A stretch of DNA of 26,012 nucleotides from WHTI01 sp963826105 (GCA_963826105.1 CAWGWA010000014.1:1-26012), one strand, 5' to 3'. Positions 14,901 to 22,441 are shown, numbered from the stretch's first letter. The notes: a model not told the origin generated them from the sequence alone. A program made the numbers and translations.

Positions 14901-16395
14901 CTACTCGATCGAGGACCTCGCGCAGCTGATCTTCGATCTGAAGCAGGCGAACCCGGAGGCAAAGGTCTCGGTCAAGCTCGTTGCCAGCGAGGGCGTCGGA
15001 ACGATCGCGGCCGGAGTCGTCAAGGGACTCGCCGATGTCGTTCACGTCTCCGGTGGCGACGGCGGGACGGGCGCGAGCCCCCTCGGCTCGATCAAGAACG
15101 CAGGATTGCCGTGGGAGATCGGTCTCGCCGAGGTCCGTGAAGCATTGACCGGCAACGACCTTCGCGGGCGCGCCCGGGTCCGGGTCGACGGTGGATTCAA
15201 GACCGGACGCGACGTCGTCGTGGCCGCGCTGCTCGGCGCCGACGAGTTCTCGTTCGGCACCGCGATCCTGATCGCCGAGGGCTGCATCATGGTTCGGACC
15301 TGTCATCGCAATACCTGTCCCGTCGGCATCGCGACCCAGGACGAGAAACTCAGAGCCAAGTTCTCCGGGACCCCGGAGATGGTCGCCGAGTACCTGCTGT
15401 CGGTCGCCGAGGAAGCACGGACGCTGCTCTCGTCACTCGGTCTGAGGTCGATCGATGAAGCGGTAGGGCGTGTCGATCTCCTCGAGCCGCGTGCGATGGA
15501 CGATCCGCGCGCCGCATCGCTGGACGTTGCGTCGCTCCTCGTGCCCCCGGTTGGTGAGCGTTCCTTCACCGGGAGCCTTCCGATCCAGTCGCCGCGCTCC
15601 AGCCTCGGCGACGAACTTTTCGCCGCGGGGGCTCCCGCACTCGAAGCGGGCGAGGAGATCACCCTCGAATACAAGATCTCGACCGCGGACAGAACCGTCG
15701 GCGCACGACTCGGATGTTGGGCTGCGTCGCGATGGAGTCCTGGGCGGCCACCGGGCGGGGTCGGCGTGAACTTCACCGGCGCCGCGGGGCAGTCGTTCGG
15801 CGCCTTCCTGTCCGATGGGATGGGGCTCAATCTCACCGGTGAAGCCAACGACTATGTTGCCAAAGGCATGGGTGGCGGACGCGTGACGATCAAGCCGCCG
15901 GAGAACGACGCCGGGAACCCGGTGCTCGCGGGGAACACCGTCCTCTACGGAGCAACCGGAGGTCAGCTGTTCATCGCCGGGCGCGCCGGGGAGCGCTTTG
16001 CGGTCCGGAACTCCGGTGCCGTAGCGGTCGTCGAGGGCACCGGTGACCATGCCTGCGAGTACATGACCGGAGGAGCGGTCGTCATCCTCGGACCGACGGG
16101 CCGCAATCTCGGCGCCGGTATGAGCGGCGGAGAGGCGTACGTCTACGATCCGGACGGAGAGCTCGAAGGAAACCTCAACGGTCAGCTCGTGGCGGCCTAC
16201 GAGCCCACCGAGGGGCAACTGACGTCGCTCCAGCGCGTCGTGATCCGTCACCTCGAGGCAACGGAGTCCCCGATCGCTCAGGCGATCCTGGACACTTGGG
16301 CCGAGGCCTCCCTCCACTTCAAGAGGGTCGCTCCCGTCGCCGAAGTCGCCCGAATCGAAGCCCTGTTCGAGGGAACGGCCGTCTCGGCGGCTTAG
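11935..16395 (+). CDS. gltB: Glutamate synthase, large (alpha) subunit
   Basis: GltB transfers the glutamine amide nitrogen to 2-oxoglutarate, giving two glutamates, in nitrogen assimilation. The 1486-residue chain has an N-terminal class II glutamine amidotransferase domain whose nucleophile is Cys13 (DACGIGFVA, exposed after removal of the first 12 residues), a central domain (about 460-750), an FMN/synthase domain (about 800-1190; GEGGQLPGKKV, VSGGDGGTGASP) and a C-terminal GXGXG beta-helix (about 1240-1440). Cys1117, Cys1123 and Cys1128 (C-x5-C-x4-C) bind the 3Fe-4S cluster. Length is typical. ATG 11935 has AAAGGA 7 bases upstream and places the Cys correctly; upstream frames would translate the leader hairpins. 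No gltD follows; the next gene is convergent. Confidence 0.97.
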   Translation: MALWTPGDERDACGIGFVADLQGRSSRTIVDAALDALCRVKHRGAIAADALTGDGAGLLLPLPRGILGASLGAGEPERIGAAMLFVAPDDAAAARDLVAAACNAEGIEDLTFRDVPIDGNALGGAALATLPHIEQALFLRPLGIDEAEGERRTFRVRRRIEAGARAQGTGLYVASCSFRTITYKAMCAADQLASFYPDLADDRYKAWFAIFHQRYSTNTAPSWERAQPFRFVAHNGEINTIRGNVAWMRSREGRLGAEDLAPEDLLVPIIDESGSDSAMLDEALELLVRGGRELDHSAAMLVPAAWEHVDGITPEVRDFFRYHSALVEPWDGPAGLVFSDGLRVAATLDRNGLRPLRVQICEDGLVACSSEAGAVSTRGHGRITRDRLGPGQMLLLSPTEGGLLGDTEIKTRLARRRPYGDWIDASGIPANTGSPVTEAPADVTARQVAAGYSKEEFTVVIRPMGSDGAEPTSSMGDDTAQPPLSGTSRGVFSYLKQRFAQVTNPPIDHLRERHVMSTSTYVGRQAALLHERSDAARLRRYPSFVLFPDAVEGLIATGAMLLDATFDVLEGPDGLEPALRAIATAACSAASSGAEIVVVSDRGASDERVAIPSALSAGAVHHALLGAGLRGLVGIIVETDDARETHHFACLLANGADAVCPRLALESLCDLAVNGRLGGDAGPVEAQQRFAHAVEDGVLKVMSKMGISTLDSYKGAQIIEAIGLGPDVIDLCFLGVSSPLGGLSLVELGADALIRHEAGAALKPKLVSTGFIKFKKGGEYHAYEPPVVEALHEHVGIIENGAEQSPVDPSSSEMAAAHQLRAAVRGVPGAYDRFARLVNERPAAEPRDLLVFADATPVPLDEVEDAGSIARRFSSGAMSHGALSAEAHETMARALNLIGGAANSGEGGEAPERFADDRNCAIKQVASGRFGVTPAYLAGATELQIKMAQGSKPGEGGQLPGKKVSVEIARLRHTVPGVALISPPPHHDIYSIEDLAQLIFDLKQANPEAKVSVKLVASEGVGTIAAGVVKGLADVVHVSGGDGGTGASPLGSIKNAGLPWEIGLAEVREALTGNDLRGRARVRVDGGFKTGRDVVVAALLGADEFSFGTAILIAEGCIMVRTCHRNTCPVGIATQDEKLRAKFSGTPEMVAEYLLSVAEEARTLLSSLGLRSIDEAVGRVDLLEPRAMDDPRAASLDVASLLVPPVGERSFTGSLPIQSPRSSLGDELFAAGAPALEAGEEITLEYKISTADRTVGARLGCWAASRWSPGRPPGGVGVNFTGAAGQSFGAFLSDGMGLNLTGEANDYVAKGMGGGRVTIKPPENDAGNPVLAGNTVLYGATGGQLFIAGRAGERFAVRNSGAVAVVEGTGDHACEYMTGGAVVILGPTGRNLGAGMSGGEAYVYDPDGELEGNLNGQLVAAYEPTEGQLTSLQRVVIRHLEATESPIAQAILDTWAEASLHFKRVAPVAEVARIEALFEGTAVSAA

Positions 16396-16811
16396 ACGCT
16401 GACCGCTCCCATCTGCACCATCAACGCCAGCGTGTCGAAGTAGATGTCGATCGCCGCAATCCGATCTCCCTCGAAGGCGATGAGAGCTGCGAATCCAAGC
16501 CGGACCCGATTGTGACTTGCCGGTATCTCCTGGCCTCCGAACCCCAGGGAGGCCGAATGCGTGCCTTCGAAGGTTGCCTCGATGGCAACCGTGTTCCCAT
16601 CGATGAGGAAACGGGTGATCTCGTGACTACCGTCGGGCATGGCCCCCATCAGCGATTCCCCGGCCGCCCGGTAGGCCTCAACCGGCGACGGTTCCGGCAA
16701 TCCGGGCATCGTGGCCCTGAACGACGGCGTCAGAAGAGCGACAGCATCATCGAACTGGTGGGCATCGATCGCGCGGTACAGGTTGCGGACGATCTCTTTT
16801 CGGTCCTCCAT
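16392..16811 (-). CDS. SnoaL-like (NTF2-fold) protein, ester cyclase type
   Basis: The 139-residue protein has the pattern of SnoaL/NTF2-like alpha+beta barrels: an N-terminal helix pair (IVRNLYRAIDAHQFDDAVALLTPSFRATMPG), a conserved segment PVEAYRAAGESLMGAMPDGSHEITRFLIDGNTVAIEATFEGTHSA, and terminal strands (FAALIAFEGDRIAAIDIYFDTLALMVQMG). Such proteins act as polyketide cyclases, isomerases or unknown small-molecule binders; no gene of such a pathway is near, so the role is open. ATG 16811 follows AAGGGGGA at good distance. Its stop overlaps the gltB stop by 3-4 bases, so the two genes are convergent with no room for a terminator between them. Confidence 0.75.
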   Translation of the reverse strand: MEDRKEIVRNLYRAIDAHQFDDAVALLTPSFRATMPGLPEPSPVEAYRAAGESLMGAMPDGSHEITRFLIDGNTVAIEATFEGTHSASLGFGGQEIPASHNRVRLGFAALIAFEGDRIAAIDIYFDTLALMVQMGAVSV

Positions 16812-16924
16812 CTCGGTCCCCCTTGCGATTGCCGGTGCGATTGCTCCGGTTGACACTCGAAGCATGGGTGCCGGGCGGTCGGCTCCGCTATCGGGAATAC
16901 TCCCCACAACGAAGGAGCCGTTTG

Positions 16925-18472
16925 ATGACCCAGGGGGCAGGAACCGAGCGGGCGCTGAGACGCGCCGAGGTGGTAGCGACGTTATCCATCGCGGCCGATC
17001 TAGCTCGGGGCATGCCCCTCGAGACCGGCCTTCGCTCCTGTCTTTTGGCCACCCGTTTGGCGTCGTTGAGCGGAGAGGCAGTCGAGACTGCGGTTCAGAC
17101 GTTCAACATTGCTCTGCTCGTTTATGCGGGTTGCACGGCCGAGAGCGACGCTCTTATCTCCTTGGTGGGAAACGAACACGACTTCTCTCGCACGGTTGAA
17201 CCTCACATCTTTGGCCCTCGATCAAAGGTTGCGTCCCTAACCATTCGATCGATGCGGGACGCCCATCCGGGAGGACTTGGTCTCCTTTCCGTGGCGCGCG
17301 ATCTCCCGAAGCTCAAGAAGACGTTCGAGACGAGTAACCGAACCCACTGCGAAGTCGCCCAGCTCCTTAGTGATCGACTGAGTTTGAGATCCGATGTCAG
17401 GAAACCGCTCGCGTGCGTCTTCGAACGTTGGAACGGTTCGGGAGGCCCCAATCACACTCGCGGGGTCGACATCCCGCTCCCGACTCGTTTCCTCCACGTC
17501 GCCCAAGCCGTAGTGTTGTCCAGTCAAACGAACGGCGAGGGTCTGGCCGCGCTGAAGGCGGCCGCGGGGCGATCCCTGGATCCAGACGTCGTCCAGCTCT
17601 TCATCGGCAACCTCGACGAGTTGACCGCCCCGGCCGACACCGCGACCTGGGACGAAGTGCTCGCCGCCGAGCCCGGAGATCAATCGGTCCTCACCGATGT
17701 AGAGACGGACCGGGCCCTAAGTGCAGTAGCCGCCTTCACCGACATGAAGTCCGCCTACACCCTCGGACACTCAACGGGGGTCGCCGACCTGGCCCGCTCC
17801 GCGGCCGGCATCTGTCGCCTTCCGAGCGAGGACGTCGTCGGCGTCTACCGCGCTGCACTCATACACGACGTCGGTCGCGTGGCTGTGAGCGGTCTCATCT
17901 GGGAAAAGAAGGCCCCGCTCAACGAGGACGACTGGGAGAAGGTCCGCCTCCACGCGTACCAGTCGGAGCGGATCACGGCTCGATCTCCGTACCTGGCTCG
18001 TATCGGTCGACTCGCATCGATGCATCACGAGAGGCTGGACGGGTCCGGCTACCACCGAGGAAGTCGCGCCCCGGAGCTATCTCCGGCGGCTCGGATCCTG
18101 GCGGCGGCAGACGCGTATCAGGCCATGACCCAGGAGCGTCCGCACCGCCCCTCCTTGAACGCAAATGAGGCCGCGAGCGCGCTCAGGGACGAGGTTCAAG
18201 CGGGCCGGATGGATCCCGAGGCGGTAGCCGCGGTCCTCGAGGTCACCGGGCATGAGAGGGGCCGCGTCGAGCACCCGGCCGGACTCACCGACCGTGAGGT
18301 CGAGGTGCTGAGGTTGCTCGCACGCGGCCTCACGACCAAGCAGATCGGGAGTGCCCTGTCGATCTCGGTCAAGACCGCCGACCGTCACATCCAGAACCTC
18401 TATCCGAAGCTCGGGGTTTCCACCCGAGCGGCGGCGGCGCTCCACGCGGTGGAGCACGGCATCGTCCGCTGA
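16925..18472 (+). CDS. HD-GYP-type phosphohydrolase fused to a LuxR-type DNA-binding domain
   Basis: The 515-residue protein has three parts. Residues about 15-250 look like a degenerate HD-GYP half: CEVAQLLSDRL, then FERWNGSGGPNHTRGVDIPLPTRFLHVAQAV, which imitates the HHE-DG-GYP region without the metal ligands. Residues about 280-430 form the active-looking HD domain with His314-Asp315 (LIHDVGR) and HHERLDGSGYH (367-377), where the Pro of GYP is His377. Residues 454-515 are a GerE/LuxR helix-turn-helix (LTDREVEVLRLLARGLTTKQIGSALSISVKTADRHIQNLYPKLGV). HD-GYP proteins usually cleave cyclic di-GMP or related dinucleotides; here the output should be transcription. ATG 16925 has AAGGAG 8 bases upstream. 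It is transcribed divergently from the SnoaL-like gene. Confidence 0.85.
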   Translation: MTQGAGTERALRRAEVVATLSIAADLARGMPLETGLRSCLLATRLASLSGEAVETAVQTFNIALLVYAGCTAESDALISLVGNEHDFSRTVEPHIFGPRSKVASLTIRSMRDAHPGGLGLLSVARDLPKLKKTFETSNRTHCEVAQLLSDRLSLRSDVRKPLACVFERWNGSGGPNHTRGVDIPLPTRFLHVAQAVVLSSQTNGEGLAALKAAAGRSLDPDVVQLFIGNLDELTAPADTATWDEVLAAEPGDQSVLTDVETDRALSAVAAFTDMKSAYTLGHSTGVADLARSAAGICRLPSEDVVGVYRAALIHDVGRVAVSGLIWEKKAPLNEDDWEKVRLHAYQSERITARSPYLARIGRLASMHHERLDGSGYHRGSRAPELSPAARILAAADAYQAMTQERPHRPSLNANEAASALRDEVQAGRMDPEAVAAVLEVTGHERGRVEHPAGLTDREVEVLRLLARGLTTKQIGSALSISVKTADRHIQNLYPKLGVSTRAAAALHAVEHGIVR

Positions 18473-18486
18473 GGGGGCCCAGTCGT

Positions 18487-18499
18487 AGAGATGATCTCT
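18487..18499. repeat. Small inverted repeat after the HD-GYP gene
   Basis: AGAGA-TGA-TCTCT is a perfect 5-bp inverted repeat 14 bp after the HD-GYP stop codon. There is no T tract; it may be a weak 3' hairpin. Confidence 0.3.
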
Positions 18500-18541
18500 G
18501 CAAGGGGTCCCAAACACCCGTTTCGTGTCACACCCCCTCAT

Positions 18542-18547
18542 TAGTGT
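18542..18547 (+). promoter_or_regulatory. -10 box of the DUF222/HNH gene, leaderless geometry
   Basis: TAGTGT ends exactly 7 bases before ATG 18555, and no Shine-Dalgarno is present. A small palindrome GTGT-C-ACAC lies at 18525-18533, near the place of a -35 or operator. Confidence 0.45.
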
Positions 18548-18554
18548 CGTGGGC

Positions 18555-19775
18555 ATGTTCGCAAGAAATCTGAAAATAGCCGAGGCGCGACTCGACGAGG
18601 TGCTGGCCAAGCTGGAGCCCGAGATCCTCGACTCCCGGGATGCCCAAGCCCTGGTCGAGCGGTTCGCGACCCTGGAGCGAAAGGCGGCCGCCGGCAAGGC
18701 CCTGGTGGCTCGCCGGGTGGCTGCCTCGGGGGCCTGGCGCTCCTCCGGCGAGAGAAGCGCCGCCAACTGGATGGCCAGGGCGACCGGGACGTCGGTTGGT
18801 CAAGCGATGGGCGTGCTCAAGACTGCCGAGGCGCTCAAGGAGCTTCCCTCCGTGGATCGGAGTTTCCGCGCCGGGAAACTGTCGGAGGTACAGGTCAAGG
18901 AAGTCGCTTCGGCTGCTGCTGCGGCTCCAAAGGCAGAGAAGCAACTGCTGAAGGCGGCGGCGACAGAAGACCTGGCCTCACTCAGAGATACCTGCGCTCA
19001 GGGTTCGTGCGGCGGCGTTCCGGACGAGAAGGCTCGCTATGAGGACATCCGTCGGCGCCGGAGGTTGCGGCACTGGAGTGATCCGGACGGGGCCTTCCGG
19101 CTGGACGCGTTGCTGACTCCGGATGCGGGAGCAGCCGTGCTGGCGGCGCTCAAGCCGGTCGCCGAGCGGATCCGTTACGAGAACGCCCGCCAGGGAGTGC
19201 GGAACGGCGACGAGGCGAACCTGGCCGATGCTCTGGTCGATATCGCCCAGCACTCCAGGGATTGCGATCAGGCCCCGGCGGGACGAGGTGCGGCCTCGAT
19301 GATCCATGTGGTCGTCGATCACGCCGCGTTGGTCCGGGGTGAGGTGCTCGAGGGCGAGACCTGCGAGATCCAGGGAGTCGGACCGGTGCCGGCGGTCATC
19401 GCTCAGGCGATGGCTCAGGATGCCTATGTCTCACCTCTTATCAGCGATGGCATCGATATCAAGAACGTCGCCGGGCTCGAGCGCACGATCCCCGCCCGGG
19501 TGCGGCGCGCACTGATCGCCCGAGGGCGCATCTGTGCGGTACCGGGGTGTGGCAACAGGCGGCATCTCGAGATCGATCACATCAACGGTGACCGACATGA
19601 CACCAAACTCGACAACCTCGACTGGTTGTGTCCCCATCACCACTACCTGAAGACCATCCACGGATACGTGCTCGGTGGTGCGCCGGGGAACCGTACCTGG
19701 ACGCCACCGGTGAGATCGCGGCCACCGCCCACCCGACCGCGGCGCCGGAGGCGCTCCGGGTCACCGGCCCGCTAG
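18555..19775 (+). CDS. DUF222 / HNH endonuclease domain protein (13E12-like), 3' end probably frameshifted
   Basis: This 406-residue protein has the helical DUF222 region (about 10-290) and a C-terminal HNH nuclease domain: zinc ligands Cys327 and Cys332 (CAVPGC), the Asp341-His342 pair (LEIDHI), Asn354 and the Cys359-Pro-His-His-His cluster. The family is abundant and often multicopy in Actinobacteria (13E12 repeats of Mycobacterium tuberculosis); its function is unknown and mobility is only suspected. No terminal repeats or target duplication are seen here. The last 25 or so codons (after TWTPP, about 19711) give an Arg/Pro-rich tail with coding-like GC bias shifted to another frame, so a one-base indel there is likely. 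The frame as given overlaps the convergent UDG gene by 15 bases. Confidence 0.85.
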   Translation: MFARNLKIAEARLDEVLAKLEPEILDSRDAQALVERFATLERKAAAGKALVARRVAASGAWRSSGERSAANWMARATGTSVGQAMGVLKTAEALKELPSVDRSFRAGKLSEVQVKEVASAAAAAPKAEKQLLKAAATEDLASLRDTCAQGSCGGVPDEKARYEDIRRRRRLRHWSDPDGAFRLDALLTPDAGAAVLAALKPVAERIRYENARQGVRNGDEANLADALVDIAQHSRDCDQAPAGRGAASMIHVVVDHAALVRGEVLEGETCEIQGVGPVPAVIAQAMAQDAYVSPLISDGIDIKNVAGLERTIPARVRRALIARGRICAVPGCGNRRHLEIDHINGDRHDTKLDNLDWLCPHHHYLKTIHGYVLGGAPGNRTWTPPVRSRPPPTRPRRRRRSGSPAR

Positions 19776-20501
19776 AACCATCGCTCTGCGAACGACTTCA
19801 TCGAACATCTCCGGCGTCAACTTGCCGGTGAAGGTGTTCTGCTGACTCACGTGGTAGCTGCCGACCAAGGTGAAGTTGTCGAGCGCGGCCTCGGCGCCGT
19901 GCCCGAAGCGAGGCTTCGGCTTGCGCCGCTCCCCTCCCATGACTCCGTCGGCGCGTACGGCGGCGTCCCATCCGAATGAACCGAGAGCGATGACTACTGC
20001 CAGGTTCTCGAGCAGTGCCAGTTCAGTGACCATGTACGGGTGGCAGCGATCCCGCTCCTCGGGCGTCGGCTTGTTCGCCGGAGGAGCACAACGAACCGGC
20101 GCGGTGATGTACGCATCCTTGAGGGTCAGGCCGTCGCCGCGGTGTTCCGACAGAGGCTGGTTCGCGAGACCGCACCGGAACAGCGACGCGTAGAGGAAGT
20201 CGCCGGAGCGGTCTCCCGTGAACATCCTCCCGGTCCGGTTGGCTCCGTGCGCCGCCGGAGCGAGGCCGACGATCGCGATACGACCCTCCGGGTCACCGAA
20301 GCCGGGCACCGGCCGGCCCCAGTACTCCTGGTCGGCAAACGCGGCGCGCTTCTCCCTCGCCACCTCTTCCCGCCAGGCGACAAGCCGGGGGCACGCCCTG
20401 CAGGTGGTGACGATCTCGGAGAGCTCGCTCAGCGATGGCGCGACCAAGGAAGCCGGGGTACGCGCCGGGGTAGGCGCTTCTATGTCATCGTTGCGAGCCA
20501 T
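19761..20501 (-). CDS. Type 5 uracil-DNA glycosylase (UdgB family)
   Basis: The enzyme removes uracil and other deaminated bases from DNA. The 246-residue protein has the family 5 motif GLAPAAHGANRTGRMFTGDRSGDFL (79-103) and the second motif GSYHVSQQNTFTGKLT with His217. Four cysteines, Cys34, Cys37, Cys138 and Cys153, are placed to bind the 4Fe-4S cluster of families 4 and 5. Family 5 lacks the Asp/Asn used by other UDGs, and here too motif I has Ala-Pro-Ala-Ala. The ATG at 20501 lies 7 bases after TAGGGT with no Shine-Dalgarno, which suggests a leaderless mRNA. It is divergent from the DUF554 gene with 30 bp between the starts. Confidence 0.93.
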   Translation of the reverse strand: MARNDDIEAPTPARTPASLVAPSLSELSEIVTTCRACPRLVAWREEVAREKRAAFADQEYWGRPVPGFGDPEGRIAIVGLAPAAHGANRTGRMFTGDRSGDFLYASLFRCGLANQPLSEHRGDGLTLKDAYITAPVRCAPPANKPTPEERDRCHPYMVTELALLENLAVVIALGSFGWDAAVRADGVMGGERRKPKPRFGHGAEAALDNFTLVGSYHVSQQNTFTGKLTPEMFDEVVRRAMVLAGR

Positions 20502-20508
20502 GACGATG

Positions 20509-20514
20509 ACCCTA
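20509..20514 (-). promoter_or_regulatory. -10 box of the UDG gene, leaderless geometry
   Basis: On the minus strand TAGGGT (20514-20509) ends 7 bases before the ATG at 20501. No matching -35 is seen. Confidence 0.45.
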
Positions 20515-20531
20515 ACGACCCAGGTGCTCCA

Positions 20532-21302
20532 GTGAGGGGCCTGGGGACTCTCATCAACCTCGGCACCGTCGCGTTCGGCGGCGCCCTCGGCCTATTCGTG
20601 GGCGACCGACTGCCCGAGCGCATGCGGGTAACGATCATGCAGGGCCTCGGGCTCGTGACTCTTGCGGTCGGCATCACCGGTCTCGAGCCGCTCTACGACG
20701 CCGACCTCGGACTACGACGCTTCATCATCCTGATCGGGTCGATCATCGCCGGGGGCCTCTTGGGCGAGGCCCTCAACCTCGAAGATCGCCTCGAGCGCTT
20801 CGGGAACCGGATCAAGGAGCGCTTCGGGGTTGCGGAGCGAGAGCGACCGGGAGACATGCTGGACCCTCACGCCCATCATCTGGCCGACCACTCGAGTTTC
20901 GTCGAAGGCTTCGTGATCGCATCGACCGTGTTCTGCGTCGGCCCCCTGACCATCCTGGGCGCGATCGAGGATGGCCTCGGTGACAGCATCGAACTCCTGG
21001 CGATCAAGAGTGCACTCGACGGTTTCGCGGCGCTCGGGTTCGCGTCGGTCTACGGGATCGGGGTCATGGCGTCGCTCGCGGTCATCCTCGTGTACCAGGG
21101 AGGGATGACCCTGGCGGCTGCCGCGGTCGAACCCCTGATGACGACCGAGGTCATCGCTCAGCTGGGTGCGGTCGGGAGTCTCCTCGTGCTTGGGATCGCG
21201 CTGCGGCTCCTCGAGATCAAACAGATCCGGGTCGTCAACCTCCTACCCGCGCTGTTCCTCGGCCCTCTCGCCGCAGGGATCGTCGAGCAGATCGTCAGTT
21301 AG
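20532..21302 (+). CDS. DUF554 family membrane protein (YqgA-like)
   Basis: The 256-residue protein fits DUF554: it opens with GTLINLGTVAFGGALGLFVGDRLPERM, has the conserved SFVEGFVIASTVFCVGPLTILGAIEDGLGD block (about 117-146) followed by IKSALDGFAALGFAS, and has about six or seven hydrophobic segments, so it is an inner membrane protein. E. coli YqgA is similar in size and has no firmly established function. The GTG at 20532 is the first start that gives the family's N-terminus; the longer upstream frame would run antisense to the UDG gene. No clear ribosome site is seen. Its stop overlaps the end of the convergent cupredoxin gene by 8 bases. Confidence 0.85.
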   Translation: MRGLGTLINLGTVAFGGALGLFVGDRLPERMRVTIMQGLGLVTLAVGITGLEPLYDADLGLRRFIILIGSIIAGGLLGEALNLEDRLERFGNRIKERFGVAERERPGDMLDPHAHHLADHSSFVEGFVIASTVFCVGPLTILGAIEDGLGDSIELLAIKSALDGFAALGFASVYGIGVMASLAVILVYQGGMTLAAAAVEPLMTTEVIAQLGAVGSLLVLGIALRLLEIKQIRVVNLLPALFLGPLAAGIVEQIVS

Positions 21303-21708
21303 CCGGCTCGGTGACAGTGAACTGCCCGAGCATCCGGTCCTCGGGGTGGTACTTGCAGAAGAAGATGTAGGTCGTTCCAACCTCGAGCTGCTCGGTGAGC
21401 GGCGGGCCGATCGAGAACTCCTCCCCCGTCTCCAGATCCACGTCTATGTCCGCCTCCGCGAGGGTGACGTTGTGGAGGTTGGAGCCCTCGTTCCGGATCA
21501 CGAGGGACCGATCGCCGGTCAATTGCACATCATCGGCTGGATGCACATCGTGGAAATGATTGTTGACCGCCACCGAGGTGTATGGCCCCGTCGTCGGCGG
21601 CAGGATCGTCCGCCCTCCTCCGGGTTCCTCCTCTGAGGAGCCACATGCGCTCAAGAGCAGGGACGCGGCGACGAACAGCGTGATCTTCGCCAGGCGCCTA
21701 CAAGACAT
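21295..21708 (-). CDS. Cupredoxin-like (blue copper) lipoprotein
   Basis: The 137-residue protein has a lipoprotein signal peptide with lipobox LLSAC (Cys22), so it should be anchored to the outer face of the membrane. The body has a cupredoxin pattern with type 1 copper ligands His79 (NLHNVTL), Cys118, His121 and Met126 (FFCKYHPEDRM, C-x2-H-x4-M). A His-rich segment HFHDVHPADD (His51, His53, His56) may add a second metal site. It may carry electrons or bind copper. Its ATG lies inside the end of the ABC ATPase gene (11-base overlap), so it is probably translated from the transporter mRNA, an unusual partnership. Its 3' end overlaps the DUF554 gene by 8 bases. Confidence 0.8.
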   Translation of the reverse strand: MSCRRLAKITLFVAASLLLSACGSSEEEPGGGRTILPPTTGPYTSVAVNNHFHDVHPADDVQLTGDRSLVIRNEGSNLHNVTLAEADIDVDLETGEEFSIGPPLTEQLEVGTTYIFFCKYHPEDRMLGQFTVTEPAN

Positions 21709-22441
21709 GCGACAGGAACGACTTGAACCGCTCGTCCTGCGGGTTGTCGAAGAGCTCGCTCGGTATTCCGTCCTCGACGATCTTGCCTCCGTCCGTGAAG
21801 AGCAGACGCGTCCCGACCTCGCGGGCGAACCCCATCTCGTGGGTCACGATGACCATCGTCATGCCCTCTTCGGCGAGGCGAGCCATCGCCTCAAGGACCT
21901 CGTTGATCAACTCAGGATCAAGAGCCGAGGTCACCTCGTCGAACAACATCAGCTTCGGCCGCATGGCGAGGGCCCGGGCGATCGCGACCCTCTGCTGCTG
22001 TCCACCCGAGAGTTGCGAGGGATAGGAGTCGGCCTTTTCGGGAAGTCCCATGTGTTTCAGTTCCTGCATCGCTAACTCATCTGCTTCCTTTTCCCTCTTC
22101 CCCAGCACTTTCCGGAGCGAGATCGTGATGTTCTGCTTGGCTGTCATGTGAGGGAAGAGGTTAAAGGCCTGGAACACGATACCGATGTGGGTACGCACCT
22201 CGTTGACGTCGGTTCGGATGTCTGTGATATCAGCGCCGTCGAAGAAGACCTTGCCCTCAGATGGTTCTTCGAGCAGATTGATCGTCCTCAGCAGGGTCGA
22301 CTTGCCGGAACCTGACGGTCCGATGATCACGACGACGTCCTTCGCGTTGACCGACATGTCGATCCCTTTGAGCACGTGATTCTGACCGAACCATTTGTGG
22401 ATGTTCTCGAGCCTGATCAGAGAGTCGTCGGGATTCGGCAT
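21698..22441 (-). CDS. Polar amino acid ABC transporter, ATP-binding protein (GlnQ type)
   Basis: The 247-residue ATPase powers uptake by the neighbouring permease. Walker A is GPSGSGKST (41-49), Q-loop Gln91, signature LSGGQQQR (144-151), Walker B LMLFDE with Glu169, D-loop SALD and switch His201. The sequence is of the GlnQ/HisP family (VFQAFNLFPHMT, EEGMTMVIVTHEMGFAREVG). Its ATG overlaps the permease stop by one base (ATGA-like junction), so the genes are coupled. Solute specificity cannot be read from the ATPase. Confidence 0.95.
   Translation of the reverse strand: MPNPDDSLIRLENIHKWFGQNHVLKGIDMSVNAKDVVVIIGPSGSGKSTLLRTINLLEEPSEGKVFFDGADITDIRTDVNEVRTHIGIVFQAFNLFPHMTAKQNITISLRKVLGKREKEADELAMQELKHMGLPEKADSYPSQLSGGQQQRVAIARALAMRPKLMLFDEVTSALDPELINEVLEAMARLAEEGMTMVIVTHEMGFAREVGTRLLFTDGGKIVEDGIPSELFDNPQDERFKSFLSHVL

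Noticed and set aside
15433..16317. Minus-strand open frame antisense to gltB
   Set aside because: Covers the conserved GXGXG domain of GltB; third-position bias belongs to gltB.
16850..16878. Promoter for the HD-GYP gene with TTGACA at 16850-16855
   Set aside because: The -35 is perfect but no acceptable -10 lies 16-18 bases downstream.
18555..19775. DUF222/HNH gene as part of an insertion element
   Set aside because: No terminal inverted repeats, target duplication or transposase were seen; the family is often multicopy but mobility cannot be claimed here.
20040..20531. N-terminal extension of the DUF554 protein
   Set aside because: It would run antisense through the UDG gene and add an Arg-rich non-membrane segment; GTG 20532 gives the family N-terminus.
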